Part shown: positions 48,801-56,148 of the stretch, piece after piece
Layout of the letters: the number at the start of each line of letters is the position of its first letter
Numbering within the stretch: the first letter of the stretch is position 1
NCBI GenBank assembly: GCA_021568835.1
Contig: JAKGSH010000001.1
Coordinates: forward strand, 434,001-498,000
Origin: Streptomyces sp. Tue 6430
Lineage (GTDB): Bacteria > Actinomycetota > Actinomycetes > Streptomycetales > Streptomycetaceae
Direction of reading: 5' to 3'
DNA length: 64,000 nucleotides
Notes under the pieces: generated by a model
Databases searched by the model: none
What the model saw: only the letters and a program-made list of their open reading frames with translations
What the model was told of the DNA's origin: nothing
Translations under genes and position numbers: made by a program

Positions 48801-51800
48801 ACCGTCTACGACACAGCGGGCGCCACGGCCTGGACCGCGACGCAGACCCCCACCAAGGGTGAGCCGACGTGGAACGGCCGTGCCTCGGCCTACCCGGCCG
48901 GCGTGACCGGCGGCGAGCGGACCCCGTCGTCCTGGCAGACCGTCAGCCGTATCACCTACGACACCCTCGGCCGCCCCGCCACCACCACGGACCCCGCCGG
49001 CAACCCGACGACCGTCACCTACACCCCCGCCACCACGGGGCCGCTCACCCGTACCCAGACCAAGGACGCCAAGCTCTACAGCACCTACGCATACATCGAC
49101 CCCGCGCGAGGCCAGACCACCAAGACCTTCGACCCGAACAACCGGATCACGGAAACGGCCTACGACGCGCTCGGCCGCACCACATCCGTGTGGCTGCCCA
49201 ACCGCAGCCGCGCCGGCCAGCAGAGCGCCAGCTACGTCTTCGACTACTCCATCTCCAACACCACCCCGTCCTGGACCTCCACCGGCACACTCAAGGCCGA
49301 CGGCAATACCTACTCCACCTCCTACACGATCTACGACTCGCTCCTGCGCACCCTCCAGACCCAGACCCCCGGCGCCACCAGCGGACGGATCCTCACCGAC
49401 ACCCGCTACGACAGCCGGGGCCTGGCCTACGAGGCGTACGCCGACATCTTCGACACCGCCGCACCGTCCGGGACGTACGCGCAGACCGAGTACGGCGAAG
49501 CACCCAGCCTGACCAAGACCGGGTTCGACGCCGCCGGACGCCCGACCACGACGACCTTCCTGGTCGGCGGTGTACAGAAGTGGCAGACCACCACCACCTA
49601 CACCGGTGACTCCACCGCCACCAGCGCCGTCACCGGCGGCTCGGCCACCCGAACGATCACCGACGTCCTCGGCCGCACGGTCGAGACCCGCCAGTACGCG
49701 AGCACCTCGTTCGCGGACAGCGAGTACGCCGGCGGCGTGGGCGCGGCCTATGCCAGGACCCGGTTCTCCTACACGCCCGCCGACAAGCAGAAGACGGTCA
49801 CGGGACCGGACGGTGCGCTCTGGTCGTACACATACGACCTGTACGGCCGCGAGATCTCCGCGGCCGACCCGGACAAGGGCACCACGACCACCGGCTACAC
49901 GGCACTCGACCAGGTGGCCTGGGCCAAAGCTTCGAGTGGGCAGGCGGTGATCTCGGCCTACGACGTGCTCGGCCGGGTCACCGACACCTGGAAATCGGCC
50001 GTCGGCGCGGACCTGACCAACGCGTCGGTGCTCGCGGCCCAGAAGACGGACGCCAACAAGCTCACCCACCTCACCTACGACACCGTGACCTCGGGCAAGG
50101 GCAAGGCCGCCACGTCCACGCGGTACGTCGGCGGAGCCACGGGCAAGGCGTACACCCAGGCCGTCACCGAGTACGACAGCCGCTACCACGTCACCGGATC
50201 GAAGCTCACCCTCCCCACCGACGAACCCATGGTGACGTCGAAGGCCCTGCCCTCGAACGTGCTGGACTTCACCGCCCACTACAAGATCGACGGCACCCTG
50301 GAGCAGACCACCGAGCCCGCGGCCGGCGGACTCGCGGCGGAGACCGTCGGCTACGACTACTCCGCGCAGGGGCTGCCCACCACCCTCAGCGCCGGCGGCA
50401 AGGGCATCGTCCTGGGCACCACCTACACCGACCTGGGCCAGGTCTCCACCCTCCGCCTCGGCGTCTCGGACGCGACCGGCACGAACAAGGTCGACGTCAC
50501 CCATGACTACGAGGACGGCACCCACCGACTCCTCCAGACCCAGGTGCATGCGCAGACCCACGCCTACGACGCGCTGAACCTGCACTACACCTACGACGAC
50601 GCCGGCAACGTCACCAAGATCGCCGACACCACCACCCTCGCGGGCACCGGCAAAGCCGACACCCAGTGCTTCGACCACGACGGCTACCAGCGCCTGACCG
50701 AAGCGTGGACGCCGGCCACCGGGGACTGTGCGGCCGACGGCCGCACCACCGCGAACCTGGGCGGCGCGGCCCCCTACTGGACGAGCTACACCTACGACAC
50801 CGCCGGCCAACGCACGACCGAGACCACCCACGGCAGCGACGGCTCGAAGACCACCACCTACTGCTACAAGGAAGGCACCACCCAGCCCCACACCCTCCTC
50901 GCCACCACCACCGGCACCTGCACCGGCGCCACCGCCCAGTACGCCTACGACGCCGACGGCAACACCACCAAGCGCCCCGACGGCACCACCACACAGAAGC
51001 TCGACTGGGACAGCGAGGGCAATCTCGCGCGCCTGACCGAGGACCCGAACGGCGCGGCGCGTGCCACGGACTACCTCTACGGAGCCGACGGCGGCCTGCT
51101 CATCCGCCGCAACACCTCCAGCAACGGGGAGACCGTCCTCTACCTCGGTGCCACCGAGGTACACCTCAAGGGAGGAAAGGCGTGGGCCAACCGCTACTAC
51201 ACCCACGCCGGCGCCACCGTCGCCCTGCGCAGCAACCAGTCCGGCACGGAGAAGATCACCCACCTCACCGGTGACCAGCACAACACCACCACGGTGGCGA
51301 TCGAGTCCGACACCCAGGCGCTGACGAAGCGGTACCTGACCCCCTTCGGCTCCGAACGGGGCAGCGGCGCCGCCAACTGGCCCGACGACAAGGGATTCCT
51401 GGGCAAACCCACCGACAGCGACACCGGCCTCACCCATGTCGGCGCACGTGAATACGATCCCGCCCTCGGCCAGTTCATCAGCGTCGACCCGCTCCTGCAG
51501 ACCGACCTCCCCCAGACCCTCAACGGCTACAGCTACGCCGCGCAGAACCCCGTCACCCAGGCGGACCCGAGCGGCATGGGTCTCGCCTGCGGCGGCCGCG
51601 GCGACGACGCCGCCTGCCCGACCCGTCCCGACGGACGACCGGGGAACGGCCGGCCGGGCGAAGCCGTCAAGCCCGTGTACGCCTGCCCGAGCCTGATCAA
51701 TCCCCAGTGCCCGGAGTACACGGGAGGCACCGCGGGCGGCGGTGGTGGAGGAGGCCACAGCGGCGGCGGGATCGCCGGTTCCTCCGGCGGCGGTGGCGGC

Positions 51801-52877
51801 GACTCCTCGCAGCAGAAGGCCGTCCACGTCGACGACGGCTGCAAGGACTGGGGCCTCTTCTCCGGTGTCTGCCGCAGCGTCGGAGAGGTTTTCTACGGCG
51901 CCGTCAGCAACGTCCCGCACGCCGTCGAGTACGCCGGCTGGATCTGGGACGAAGACTGCTGGGGCGGTGGTCCTGGAACCGAGGGGTGTGACTACGGGGC
52001 CCAGTTCGATGCCTGGGTCGCCGAGCACGGTTACGACATCTCCGGCGATGAATACCAGGTACCTTCTGCATTGGCAGCGATCTTCGCGCACAGGCCCACT
52101 TACGGAAAGGGCAACAAGCCGTTCTCGGGAAGCAAGGGAGGATGCAAGTGCTTCCTCGCCGGCACCGACGTCCTCATGGCCGACGGCACCACCAAGGACA
52201 TCGAGGACATCGAACTCGGCGACAAGGTCCAGGCCACTGATCCCGAAACCGGCGAGACCGGCCCGAGGGAAGTCACTCGCCTGATCCGCACCGAGGACGA
52301 CAAGCACTTCAACGAACTCTCCATCGCCACCGAAGACGGCATCCAGCTCCTCACCGCAACTCACGAACACCCCTTCTGGTCACCCTCCCAACACGACTGG
52401 GTCGAAGCCGGAAACCTCACCTCCGGAATGACCCTCCTCACCGACGACGGCGACACCGTCATCGTCACTGCCAACCGCCCCTACACTCAGCATGCCCGCA
52501 CCTACAACCTCACCGTCGACGACCTCCACACGTACTATGTGCTGGCGGGCGAAACGCCAGTGCTCGTTCACAACAGCAATGGCTGCCCCACTGGGAGGTT
52601 GTCGGATCCCCTGCCCAGGGGGATGAACAACAAGATCGCTTCCGCCTACGACGACGTGAAGGCAGGGCGGATCCCTTCGCACGACATCTATTCGGGGCGT
52701 GAACATCCGTGGTGGGCAGGATCTAAGGAATACCGCGTGCCTGGTAGGCCGGAAACCGACAGGATCCTGGAAAAGGAGTTGCCCAACGGCGTCAAGGTGT
52801 ACGGTTGGACATCCACGCATTACACGAAGATTCAACGCTTCGGTGCACCCCACTTCCCTGACGCGGGGTGGAATTAG
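45870..52877 (+). CDS. RHS-repeat polymorphic toxin with Hint domain and barnase-like RNase tip
   Basis: 2335 residues, uninterrupted; TTG 45870, GTG 45876 or ATG 45891 may be the start. A signal peptide (NMLLLATTVAVTGGGLVPVA) is followed by a TcdB/SpvB-like region (LSLSYDSGSVDGRTASTNNQ), many YD repeats (ITYDTLGRPATTTDPAGNPT, YAYDADGNTTKRPDG) and the RHS core end VGAREYDPALGQFISVDPLL (~1855). A Gly-rich linker leads to a Hint domain from Cys ~2094 (CFLAGTDVLMADGTTKDIED, LLTATHEHPFW, YYVLAGETPVLVHNSNG), which should self-cleave to free the tip. The last ~95 residues have KEYRV, GRPETDRIL and STHYTKIQRF, matching barnase Glu73, Arg83/Arg87 and His102 in order and spacing. A barstar-type gene follows, confirming an RNase toxin. 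Confidence 0.9.
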   Translation: MFVFGRRMPRSSRWPTRAKNMLLLATTVAVTGGGLVPVAQAAGPSADLKPLWERQVTSTEEVTGLGAEAQRAVVSTGRKKNAIQATDAKAEQRATWPRSGTARIAVSAAGKAETAEVGGLPLAVTTPRAAKSPADGTVSVKVLGHRAATEAGVRGVLLSAEATEDGGSADISVDYGRFASAYGGGWAGRLGLVRLPECALTTPEKAECRTTTEVASANDISRQTVTGTVALSAGAPTVLALAATTSGESASGSGTYAATQLSPSATWEAGGSSGAFTWSHPIQVPPAPGPSPDLSLSYDSGSVDGRTASTNNQATQVGEGFNTSANSYIERTYGSCDEDGQKDKFDLCWKFDNASLVLNGKSSELVKDDTTGKWRLKNDDASTVTLSTGADNDDDNGEHWTVTTGDGTRYDFGLNKLTGAGTERTNSVWTVPVFGDDSGEPGYSQGSAFADRAVTQAWRWNLDYVEDLHDNAMSYWYSKETNSYAKNGASTATASYTRGGHLTKILYGQRADALFTGVTSGKVEFGYAERCTAADCSELKDSTAPNWPDVPFDSICTSGEDCPATGPSFFTRKRLTRIDTSVWSATTSGFAAIDTWELEQQYLDGGDIGDTTDQTLTLKSVKRTGKNGTAISLNPVTFTYDMRPNRVDGDRDDILPLTRPRVRTVTSETGAITDVTLSGQECVRGSAMPTAEDKNTKSCYPQYWHINGAEEASVDWFHKYRVTDVVTSDPTGHGATMESHYAYDTPAWHYNDSPFTPADERTWSIWRGYRTVTVTQGSGSDLSKKTSVYLQGMYGDRLLAADGTLDPDTRRTASVPGKDLNGLDVPDQTDSEEYAGFLRQEITYNGATPISVTVSDPWSKRTAVQHKSYADTEAYYVRTGRTTGHTYLTATQSWRSTASATTYDDYGMAVRAESTGDTAKSGDETCTRTWYARNDSLGINSLTSRTRTVGRACSVAEADLSLPTSAATAGDVVSDTATVYDTAGATAWTATQTPTKGEPTWNGRASAYPAGVTGGERTPSSWQTVSRITYDTLGRPATTTDPAGNPTTVTYTPATTGPLTRTQTKDAKLYSTYAYIDPARGQTTKTFDPNNRITETAYDALGRTTSVWLPNRSRAGQQSASYVFDYSISNTTPSWTSTGTLKADGNTYSTSYTIYDSLLRTLQTQTPGATSGRILTDTRYDSRGLAYEAYADIFDTAAPSGTYAQTEYGEAPSLTKTGFDAAGRPTTTTFLVGGVQKWQTTTTYTGDSTATSAVTGGSATRTITDVLGRTVETRQYASTSFADSEYAGGVGAAYARTRFSYTPADKQKTVTGPDGALWSYTYDLYGREISAADPDKGTTTTGYTALDQVAWAKASSGQAVISAYDVLGRVTDTWKSAVGADLTNASVLAAQKTDANKLTHLTYDTVTSGKGKAATSTRYVGGATGKAYTQAVTEYDSRYHVTGSKLTLPTDEPMVTSKALPSNVLDFTAHYKIDGTLEQTTEPAAGGLAAETVGYDYSAQGLPTTLSAGGKGIVLGTTYTDLGQVSTLRLGVSDATGTNKVDVTHDYEDGTHRLLQTQVHAQTHAYDALNLHYTYDDAGNVTKIADTTTLAGTGKADTQCFDHDGYQRLTEAWTPATGDCAADGRTTANLGGAAPYWTSYTYDTAGQRTTETTHGSDGSKTTTYCYKEGTTQPHTLLATTTGTCTGATAQYAYDADGNTTKRPDGTTTQKLDWDSEGNLARLTEDPNGAARATDYLYGADGGLLIRRNTSSNGETVLYLGATEVHLKGGKAWANRYYTHAGATVALRSNQSGTEKITHLTGDQHNTTTVAIESDTQALTKRYLTPFGSERGSGAANWPDDKGFLGKPTDSDTGLTHVGAREYDPALGQFISVDPLLQTDLPQTLNGYSYAAQNPVTQADPSGMGLACGGRGDDAACPTRPDGRPGNGRPGEAVKPVYACPSLINPQCPEYTGGTAGGGGGGGHSGGGIAGSSGGGGGDSSQQKAVHVDDGCKDWGLFSGVCRSVGEVFYGAVSNVPHAVEYAGWIWDEDCWGGGPGTEGCDYGAQFDAWVAEHGYDISGDEYQVPSALAAIFAHRPTYGKGNKPFSGSKGGCKCFLAGTDVLMADGTTKDIEDIELGDKVQATDPETGETGPREVTRLIRTEDDKHFNELSIATEDGIQLLTATHEHPFWSPSQHDWVEAGNLTSGMTLLTDDGDTVIVTANRPYTQHARTYNLTVDDLHTYYVLAGETPVLVHNSNGCPTGRLSDPLPRGMNNKIASAYDDVKAGRIPSHDIYSGREHPWWAGSKEYRVPGRPETDRILEKELPNGVKVYGWTSTHYTKIQRFGAPHFPDAGWN
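51411..51566 (+). repeat. 156-bp repeat, copy B, within the RHS core end
   Basis: Ungapped match to 3238-3393 with about nine differences, same orientation. It covers the boundary between the constant core and the variable tip, where tip exchange is expected. Confidence 0.8.
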
Positions 52878-52893
52878 TAGCCTTATTCGTTAA

Positions 52894-52927
52894 CTGGCGC
52901 GGTGACACTTCGGTGTCGCCGCGCCAG
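52894..52927. promoter_or_regulatory. 15-bp hairpin with UUCG loop between toxin and immunity genes
   Basis: CTGGCGCGGTGACAC pairs with GTGTCGCCGCGCCAG (one G-T pair) around TTCG, 17 bases after the RHS stop and 19 bases before the immunity ATG. UUCG loops make very stable hairpins. It has no U-run, so it could be an attenuator, an RNA-processing or stability element, or a terminator for the toxin with a separate immunity promoter. The immunity ribosome site AGGGGT lies just after it. Confidence 0.7.
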
Positions 52928-52946
52928 CTCCGGTTAGGGGTCAAGC

Positions 52947-53711
52947 ATGACTGATGAATTGTCTATGGCGATTGAGGCGGATTTCCCGATGTATGTGGTG
53001 GCCGATGAGGAGTCTGGAGACGTACTCGTCGCGGCCGAAGATGTGGAGGGATTTTTTGTCGACCCGGAGGAGGAGACGCCGGAAGTAGTATTCCTGAGGG
53101 CTCATGAGGTTAACAGGGGCAGGCGAAGGGCTGAAGAAGCAGTACTGGAGATTGTTAATCGTCGACGGGAAAAGATTGGAGAGTACTTCATCGGTCGGGT
53201 TGTGCTCGGCGATGTCGGCACAGAATCGTCAGACGGTAAAATTTCGAGCGTTCCATATCGATTCTTTGGTAATCGCTGCGAGTATCCCGGGGCTGCAAAA
53301 ATCTGGCGACGCTGGGCATTGGACGTCGCAATGGAGAAGGGGGAATGGCTTCAATGGCCGACGAGTCATCACAGCGCCTGGCTCCATGTTGTCCAGAACG
53401 CTTGGTTTACCTCGAATCACAGGGCCGCCCGCTATGGAGTCGATGACGTCGCACATTTAGATGGCGCCCAAATCTCGACGAAGTCGGGTTTCTTCTGCGC
53501 ATTGGGTGAGGCGGTTAATGGCCCTGGCGGGTACTTTGGGTCAAATCTTGACGCTCTGGCGGACTGTATTTCTTCGAATTTGGGAGAGGGGCCTCCGGTG
53601 AAGATTGTTTGGCGAAATTTCCGAGTGTCCCAGGAATCCCTGGATCGCACTTTTATGGACTCGGTTATGGAGATTATGCGCGAATTTCACGTGGATGTCA
53701 CCATTTGCTGA
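52947..53711 (+). CDS. Barstar-family immunity protein with N-terminal extension
   Basis: 254 residues. Residues ~168-254 are a barstar domain: VAHLDGAQISTKSGFFCALG, GPGGYFGSNLDALADCISS, KIVWRNFRVSQESLDRTFM and MEIMREFHVDVTIC. GYFGSNLDALADC corresponds to the barstar loop and helix (Tyr29/Asp35/Asp39 region) that plugs the barnase active site. The first ~165 residues, with AIEADFPMYVVADEESGDVL and FFGNRCEYPGAAKIWRRWA, are of unknown family. The DNA is clearly more A/T-rich than its surroundings, as is usual for recently acquired immunity genes. It should neutralise the RNase tip of the preceding RHS protein. Confidence 0.87.
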   Translation: MTDELSMAIEADFPMYVVADEESGDVLVAAEDVEGFFVDPEEETPEVVFLRAHEVNRGRRRAEEAVLEIVNRRREKIGEYFIGRVVLGDVGTESSDGKISSVPYRFFGNRCEYPGAAKIWRRWALDVAMEKGEWLQWPTSHHSAWLHVVQNAWFTSNHRAARYGVDDVAHLDGAQISTKSGFFCALGEAVNGPGGYFGSNLDALADCISSNLGEGPPVKIVWRNFRVSQESLDRTFMDSVMEIMREFHVDVTIC

Positions 53712-53745
53712 CTTCCGTTTATCGTGAATGTGCGCAAGCAAATTT

Positions 53746-53778
53746 GAAGCCCCGTCAGACGGTTCCTGGCGGGGCTTC
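53746..53778. terminator. Rho-independent-like terminator after the immunity gene
   Basis: GAAGCCCCG and CGGGGCTTC form a perfect 9-base stem with a 15-base loop, followed by TTCG. It lies 35 bases after the barstar stop and ends the RHS locus; it also faces the leftward integrase remnant. Confidence 0.75.
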
Positions 53779-53799
53779 TTCGTGGGGTGACGGCAGTAG

Positions 53800-54374
53800 T
53801 TGACGGCAACGTCAGTGGACGGCGGCTCCGCACAGCGGCGGGTCGTTGTGCGGCGGACGGCGGCCGTGCCCCGGTCGACGTCGAGGTCTTCCCAGCGGAG
53901 GCCGAGGAGTTCGCCTTTGCGGAGTCCGGTGTGGAGCGCCAGTTCGAACAGGGCATGGAGCCGGTGCCCGCGCGCGGCTGTGAGGAACTGGCGGGATTCG
54001 TCGGCGGTGAGGGGTTCGAAGCGTCGGGGTCGAGGTGTGCCGGTGCGGACGTTACGGGCCACGTTGCGAGGGATCTCTTCCTCGCGTACGGCGTGTTCGA
54101 GTGCGGACTTGAGTACGGAGTGGATGTAGGTCAGCGTCAGCGGAGAGAGCCGCTTGGAGCAGCACGTTCCGACGGCGCAGCAACGGGGCTCATCACGCCC
54201 CGCGTCGATGCCGCGCGCGCAGCACTGGCAGGTGGTGCGGAGCTGGTTGAGCCAGGTGCGAACGTCCTTTGCAGAGGGCTTGGCGAGCTTCTTCTTGCCC
54301 AGGCCGGGGACGAGGTACCGGTTGACGCAGGCGGTGTAGCGGGTGTGGTGAAGTTTGCCCGTGATCTTGGGCAC
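53800..54374 (-). pseudogene. Tyrosine-type site-specific integrase remnant
   Basis: The reading has the SAM-like core-binding domain (KITGKLHHTRYTACVNRYLV, GLGKKKLAKPSAKDVRTWLN, TLTYIHSVLKSALEHAVREE) and the start of the catalytic domain, LHALFELALHTGLRKGELLG with the first catalytic Arg, then LRWEDLDVDRGTAAVRRT. Similarity ends near 53830. The His-x-x-Arg, His and Tyr parts are missing, and the N-terminal arm-binding domain is cut by the IS3 element. It probably drove integration of an element of which the RHS or defence genes were part. Confidence 0.75.
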
Positions 54375-54381
54375 TCGATGG

Positions 54382-55269
54382 TTATGTCGCGAGGGTGTGT
54401 TGATGCCGTTGCCTGGTCTCGGCTGGGGTGAGGTAGCCGAAGGTCTTGTGCTTGCGCAGGTGGCGGCGGTTGTAGAAGGTCTCGATGAAGTTGAGGACCT
54501 CGGCGCGGGCGGTGGCCCGGTTGGGCCAGATTCGGGTGCCGATTTCCTCTTTGAGTAGGGCCCAGAAACTCTCCGCGGCGGCGTTGTCGAAGCATGATCC
54601 GGTGCGTCCGCAGCTCTGCTGCAGCCCCAACTCGCTTATGTGGGTGAGGAATTGGGCCGACGTGTACTCGCTTCCGCGATCACTGTGTATGACGCAGCCG
54701 GGTTTCAGGCCGGCTCGGCCGTGGGCCATGTTGAGGGCATCCACGACGAGTTCGGCCCGGTGATGGTCGGCCATGGCGTAGCCGACGACCTCGCGGGTGG
54801 CCAGGTCCAGCCAGCAGGCGAGGTAGAGCCAGCCCTCGGCCGTCGGAAGGAAAGTGATGTCTCCGACCAGCTTCGTGCCGGGGATGTCGGCGTGGAAGTC
54901 GCGGCCGATCAGGTCCGGGGCCGGCCTGGCCTTCTTGTCCGGCCGCGTCAGCGACCGGCGCCGGCGACGGTGGGCGCCCTGGATGCCGTGCTCGCGCATC
55001 AGGCGGGCGACGCGCTTGTGGTTCACAGACCGTCCCAGACGCCGCAGTTCGGCATGGACGCGCGGGACGCCGTAGGTTCCACGGGAGGCGAGATGGATGA
55101 CGGTGATCTCGTGGGTCAAGGCCGCGTCGGTGGCCTGGCGGGCGGCGCGGGTCTTCTGCGCGGCGAGCCAGGCGTAGAAAGAGGAGCGGGCCACCTTCAG
55201 CAGCCTGCAGAGGAAAGCGACGCCATGGGTGGTCTTCTCCGCCTCGATGAACGCGTATGTATCGTTCAC
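54382..55269 (-). CDS. IS3-family transposase OrfB (DDE integrase domain)
   Basis: 295 residues from GTG 55269, overlapping the orfA stop. An HTH_21 region (FLCRLLKVARSSFYAWLAAQ, RGTYGVPRVHAELRRLG) precedes the rve integrase core: first Asp in LVGDITFLPTAEGWLYLACW, second Asp in VIHSDRGSEYTSAQF and Glu in FDNAAAESFWALLKEEIG. It ends FIETFYNRRHLRKHKTFGYL. In this family OrfA-OrfB fusion by -1 frameshifting makes the active transposase; GCGAAAGAG near the orfA end could be the slip site. Confidence 0.93.
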   Translation of the reverse strand: MNDTYAFIEAEKTTHGVAFLCRLLKVARSSFYAWLAAQKTRAARQATDAALTHEITVIHLASRGTYGVPRVHAELRRLGRSVNHKRVARLMREHGIQGAHRRRRRSLTRPDKKARPAPDLIGRDFHADIPGTKLVGDITFLPTAEGWLYLACWLDLATREVVGYAMADHHRAELVVDALNMAHGRAGLKPGCVIHSDRGSEYTSAQFLTHISELGLQQSCGRTGSCFDNAAAESFWALLKEEIGTRIWPNRATARAEVLNFIETFYNRRHLRKHKTFGYLTPAETRQRHQHTLAT

Positions 55270-55565
55270 CGATCGCTCTCTTTCGCGAAGAAGACCGCGG
55301 CTTTTCGCAGGACCTCGATCGTCTTTGCCTGCTCGGCGTTCTGCCTGCGCAGCCGCCTGAGCTCCTCGCGCTCCTGCGTGGTGAGCTCGCCAGGGCGGCC
55401 CTCGTCCTGGTCTGCCTTGGCCCGGCGGTACCAGCCGCGCAGGGACTCGGAGCTGATGCCGAGCTCCCGGGCGACAGCGGTGACCGTCTTGCCCGAGGAA
55501 TCGACGAGCGCGATCGCGTCCCGCTTGAACTCCTCCGTGTACCGCTTCGTGTACTTGCTTCCCAC
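55266..55565 (-). CDS. IS3-family transposase OrfA (helix-turn-helix)
   Basis: 99 residues: KRYTEEFKRDAIALVDSSGK, VTAVARELGISSESLRGWYR (HTH_Tnp_1) and a leucine-zipper-like helix LTTQEREELRRLRRQNAEQA. It binds the IS ends and supplies the DNA-binding part of the OrfAB fusion. The stop overlaps the OrfB start. Confidence 0.92.
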   Translation of the reverse strand: MGSKYTKRYTEEFKRDAIALVDSSGKTVTAVARELGISSESLRGWYRRAKADQDEGRPGELTTQEREELRRLRRQNAEQAKTIEVLRKAAVFFAKESDR

Positions 55566-55663
55566 CTGGTGCTACTTCCTCTGAAACCTTAGGTCCCAGT
55601 CTCCAGGTGTCCACGATCAAGGGGAAGCTTCAGCACCGCGGCAGGGGGCCTGCTGCCCTGCGA

Positions 55664-56104
55664 CTATTCCCGGCGCGGGGACGGATCCGGCGCGAAGACC
55701 AGGCCGGTGACGGTGCCGGCCTGGACGATCGGGCCGTGCTGGGTGCCGCCGGAGACGGTGTTGTGCACCGTTGCCGGGCGGCCCGCTGCGGCCGCCAGTC
55801 GGCGCAGCGACGCCCCGAGAGCACTCAGTTCCTCGCCGGTGAGCGCCCCGGCTTCCACCAGCCCGCAGAGACGAGTCTGCCACTCGGCCGCGATGCCGGA
55901 CGTGGCGCGCTCGTCCGCCGCGGTGCCCGTGAGGAGCAGCCGCGCACGCGCGTCGTCCAGTCCGGTGATCGTGGTGGTGTCCGCGCCCGCACGTGCCAGG
56001 AACCGGCCCATCAGTGCGCGGGCGTGAGTCCAGGAATCAGTGACCATGAGGGAGACCAGGGTGGTGGCTCCTGATGCCGCCATCGCGGCCAGTTCGGCGT
56101 CCAT
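55664..56104 (-). CDS. Small helical protein with glycine-rich repeat tail, last gene of the TIR operon
   Basis: 146 residues from ATG 56104, with GGAGG five bases upstream. The first ~110 residues are helical with no recognised domain (VSLMVTDSWTHARALMGRFL, IAAEWQTRLCGLVEAGALTG). The tail TVHNTVSGGTQHGPIVQAGT-VTGLVF has the same VHN-x-(I/V)-G-n-VQAG pattern as the tail of the TIR protein at 59247, suggesting a shared beta-strand assembly or docking module. It lies 44 bases after the SPFH-like gene. Function is unknown; it could recruit or regulate the TIR protein. Confidence 0.65.
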   Translation of the reverse strand: MDAELAAMAASGATTLVSLMVTDSWTHARALMGRFLARAGADTTTITGLDDARARLLLTGTAADERATSGIAAEWQTRLCGLVEAGALTGEELSALGASLRRLAAAAGRPATVHNTVSGGTQHGPIVQAGTVTGLVFAPDPSPRRE

Positions 56105-56148
56105 CGCGTCCTCCTGGATGCGCAGGGATGAAATGTCCCGGTCGGCGG

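Larger units (their letters stand above)
54362..55619 (-). mobile_element. IS3-family insertion sequence
   Basis: Two overlapping genes (orfA, orfB) are framed by imperfect inverted ends: left TGATCTTGGGCACTCGATGG (54362) and, read inward from the right, TGATCGTGGACACCTGGAGA (55619), sharing TGATC-TGG-CAC. Length about 1.26 kb is normal for the family. Both genes are open, so the element may be active. It sits in the 5' part of the integrase remnant. A target duplication could not be fixed by eye. Confidence 0.85.

Noticed and set aside
46263..52370. Antisense open frame of 2035 codons opposite the RHS gene
   Set aside because: It is Gly/Val/Arg/Ala-rich with no domain. The sense strand has signal peptide, RHS repeats, Hint and toxin domains. 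Long antisense frames are expected from third-position GC bias.
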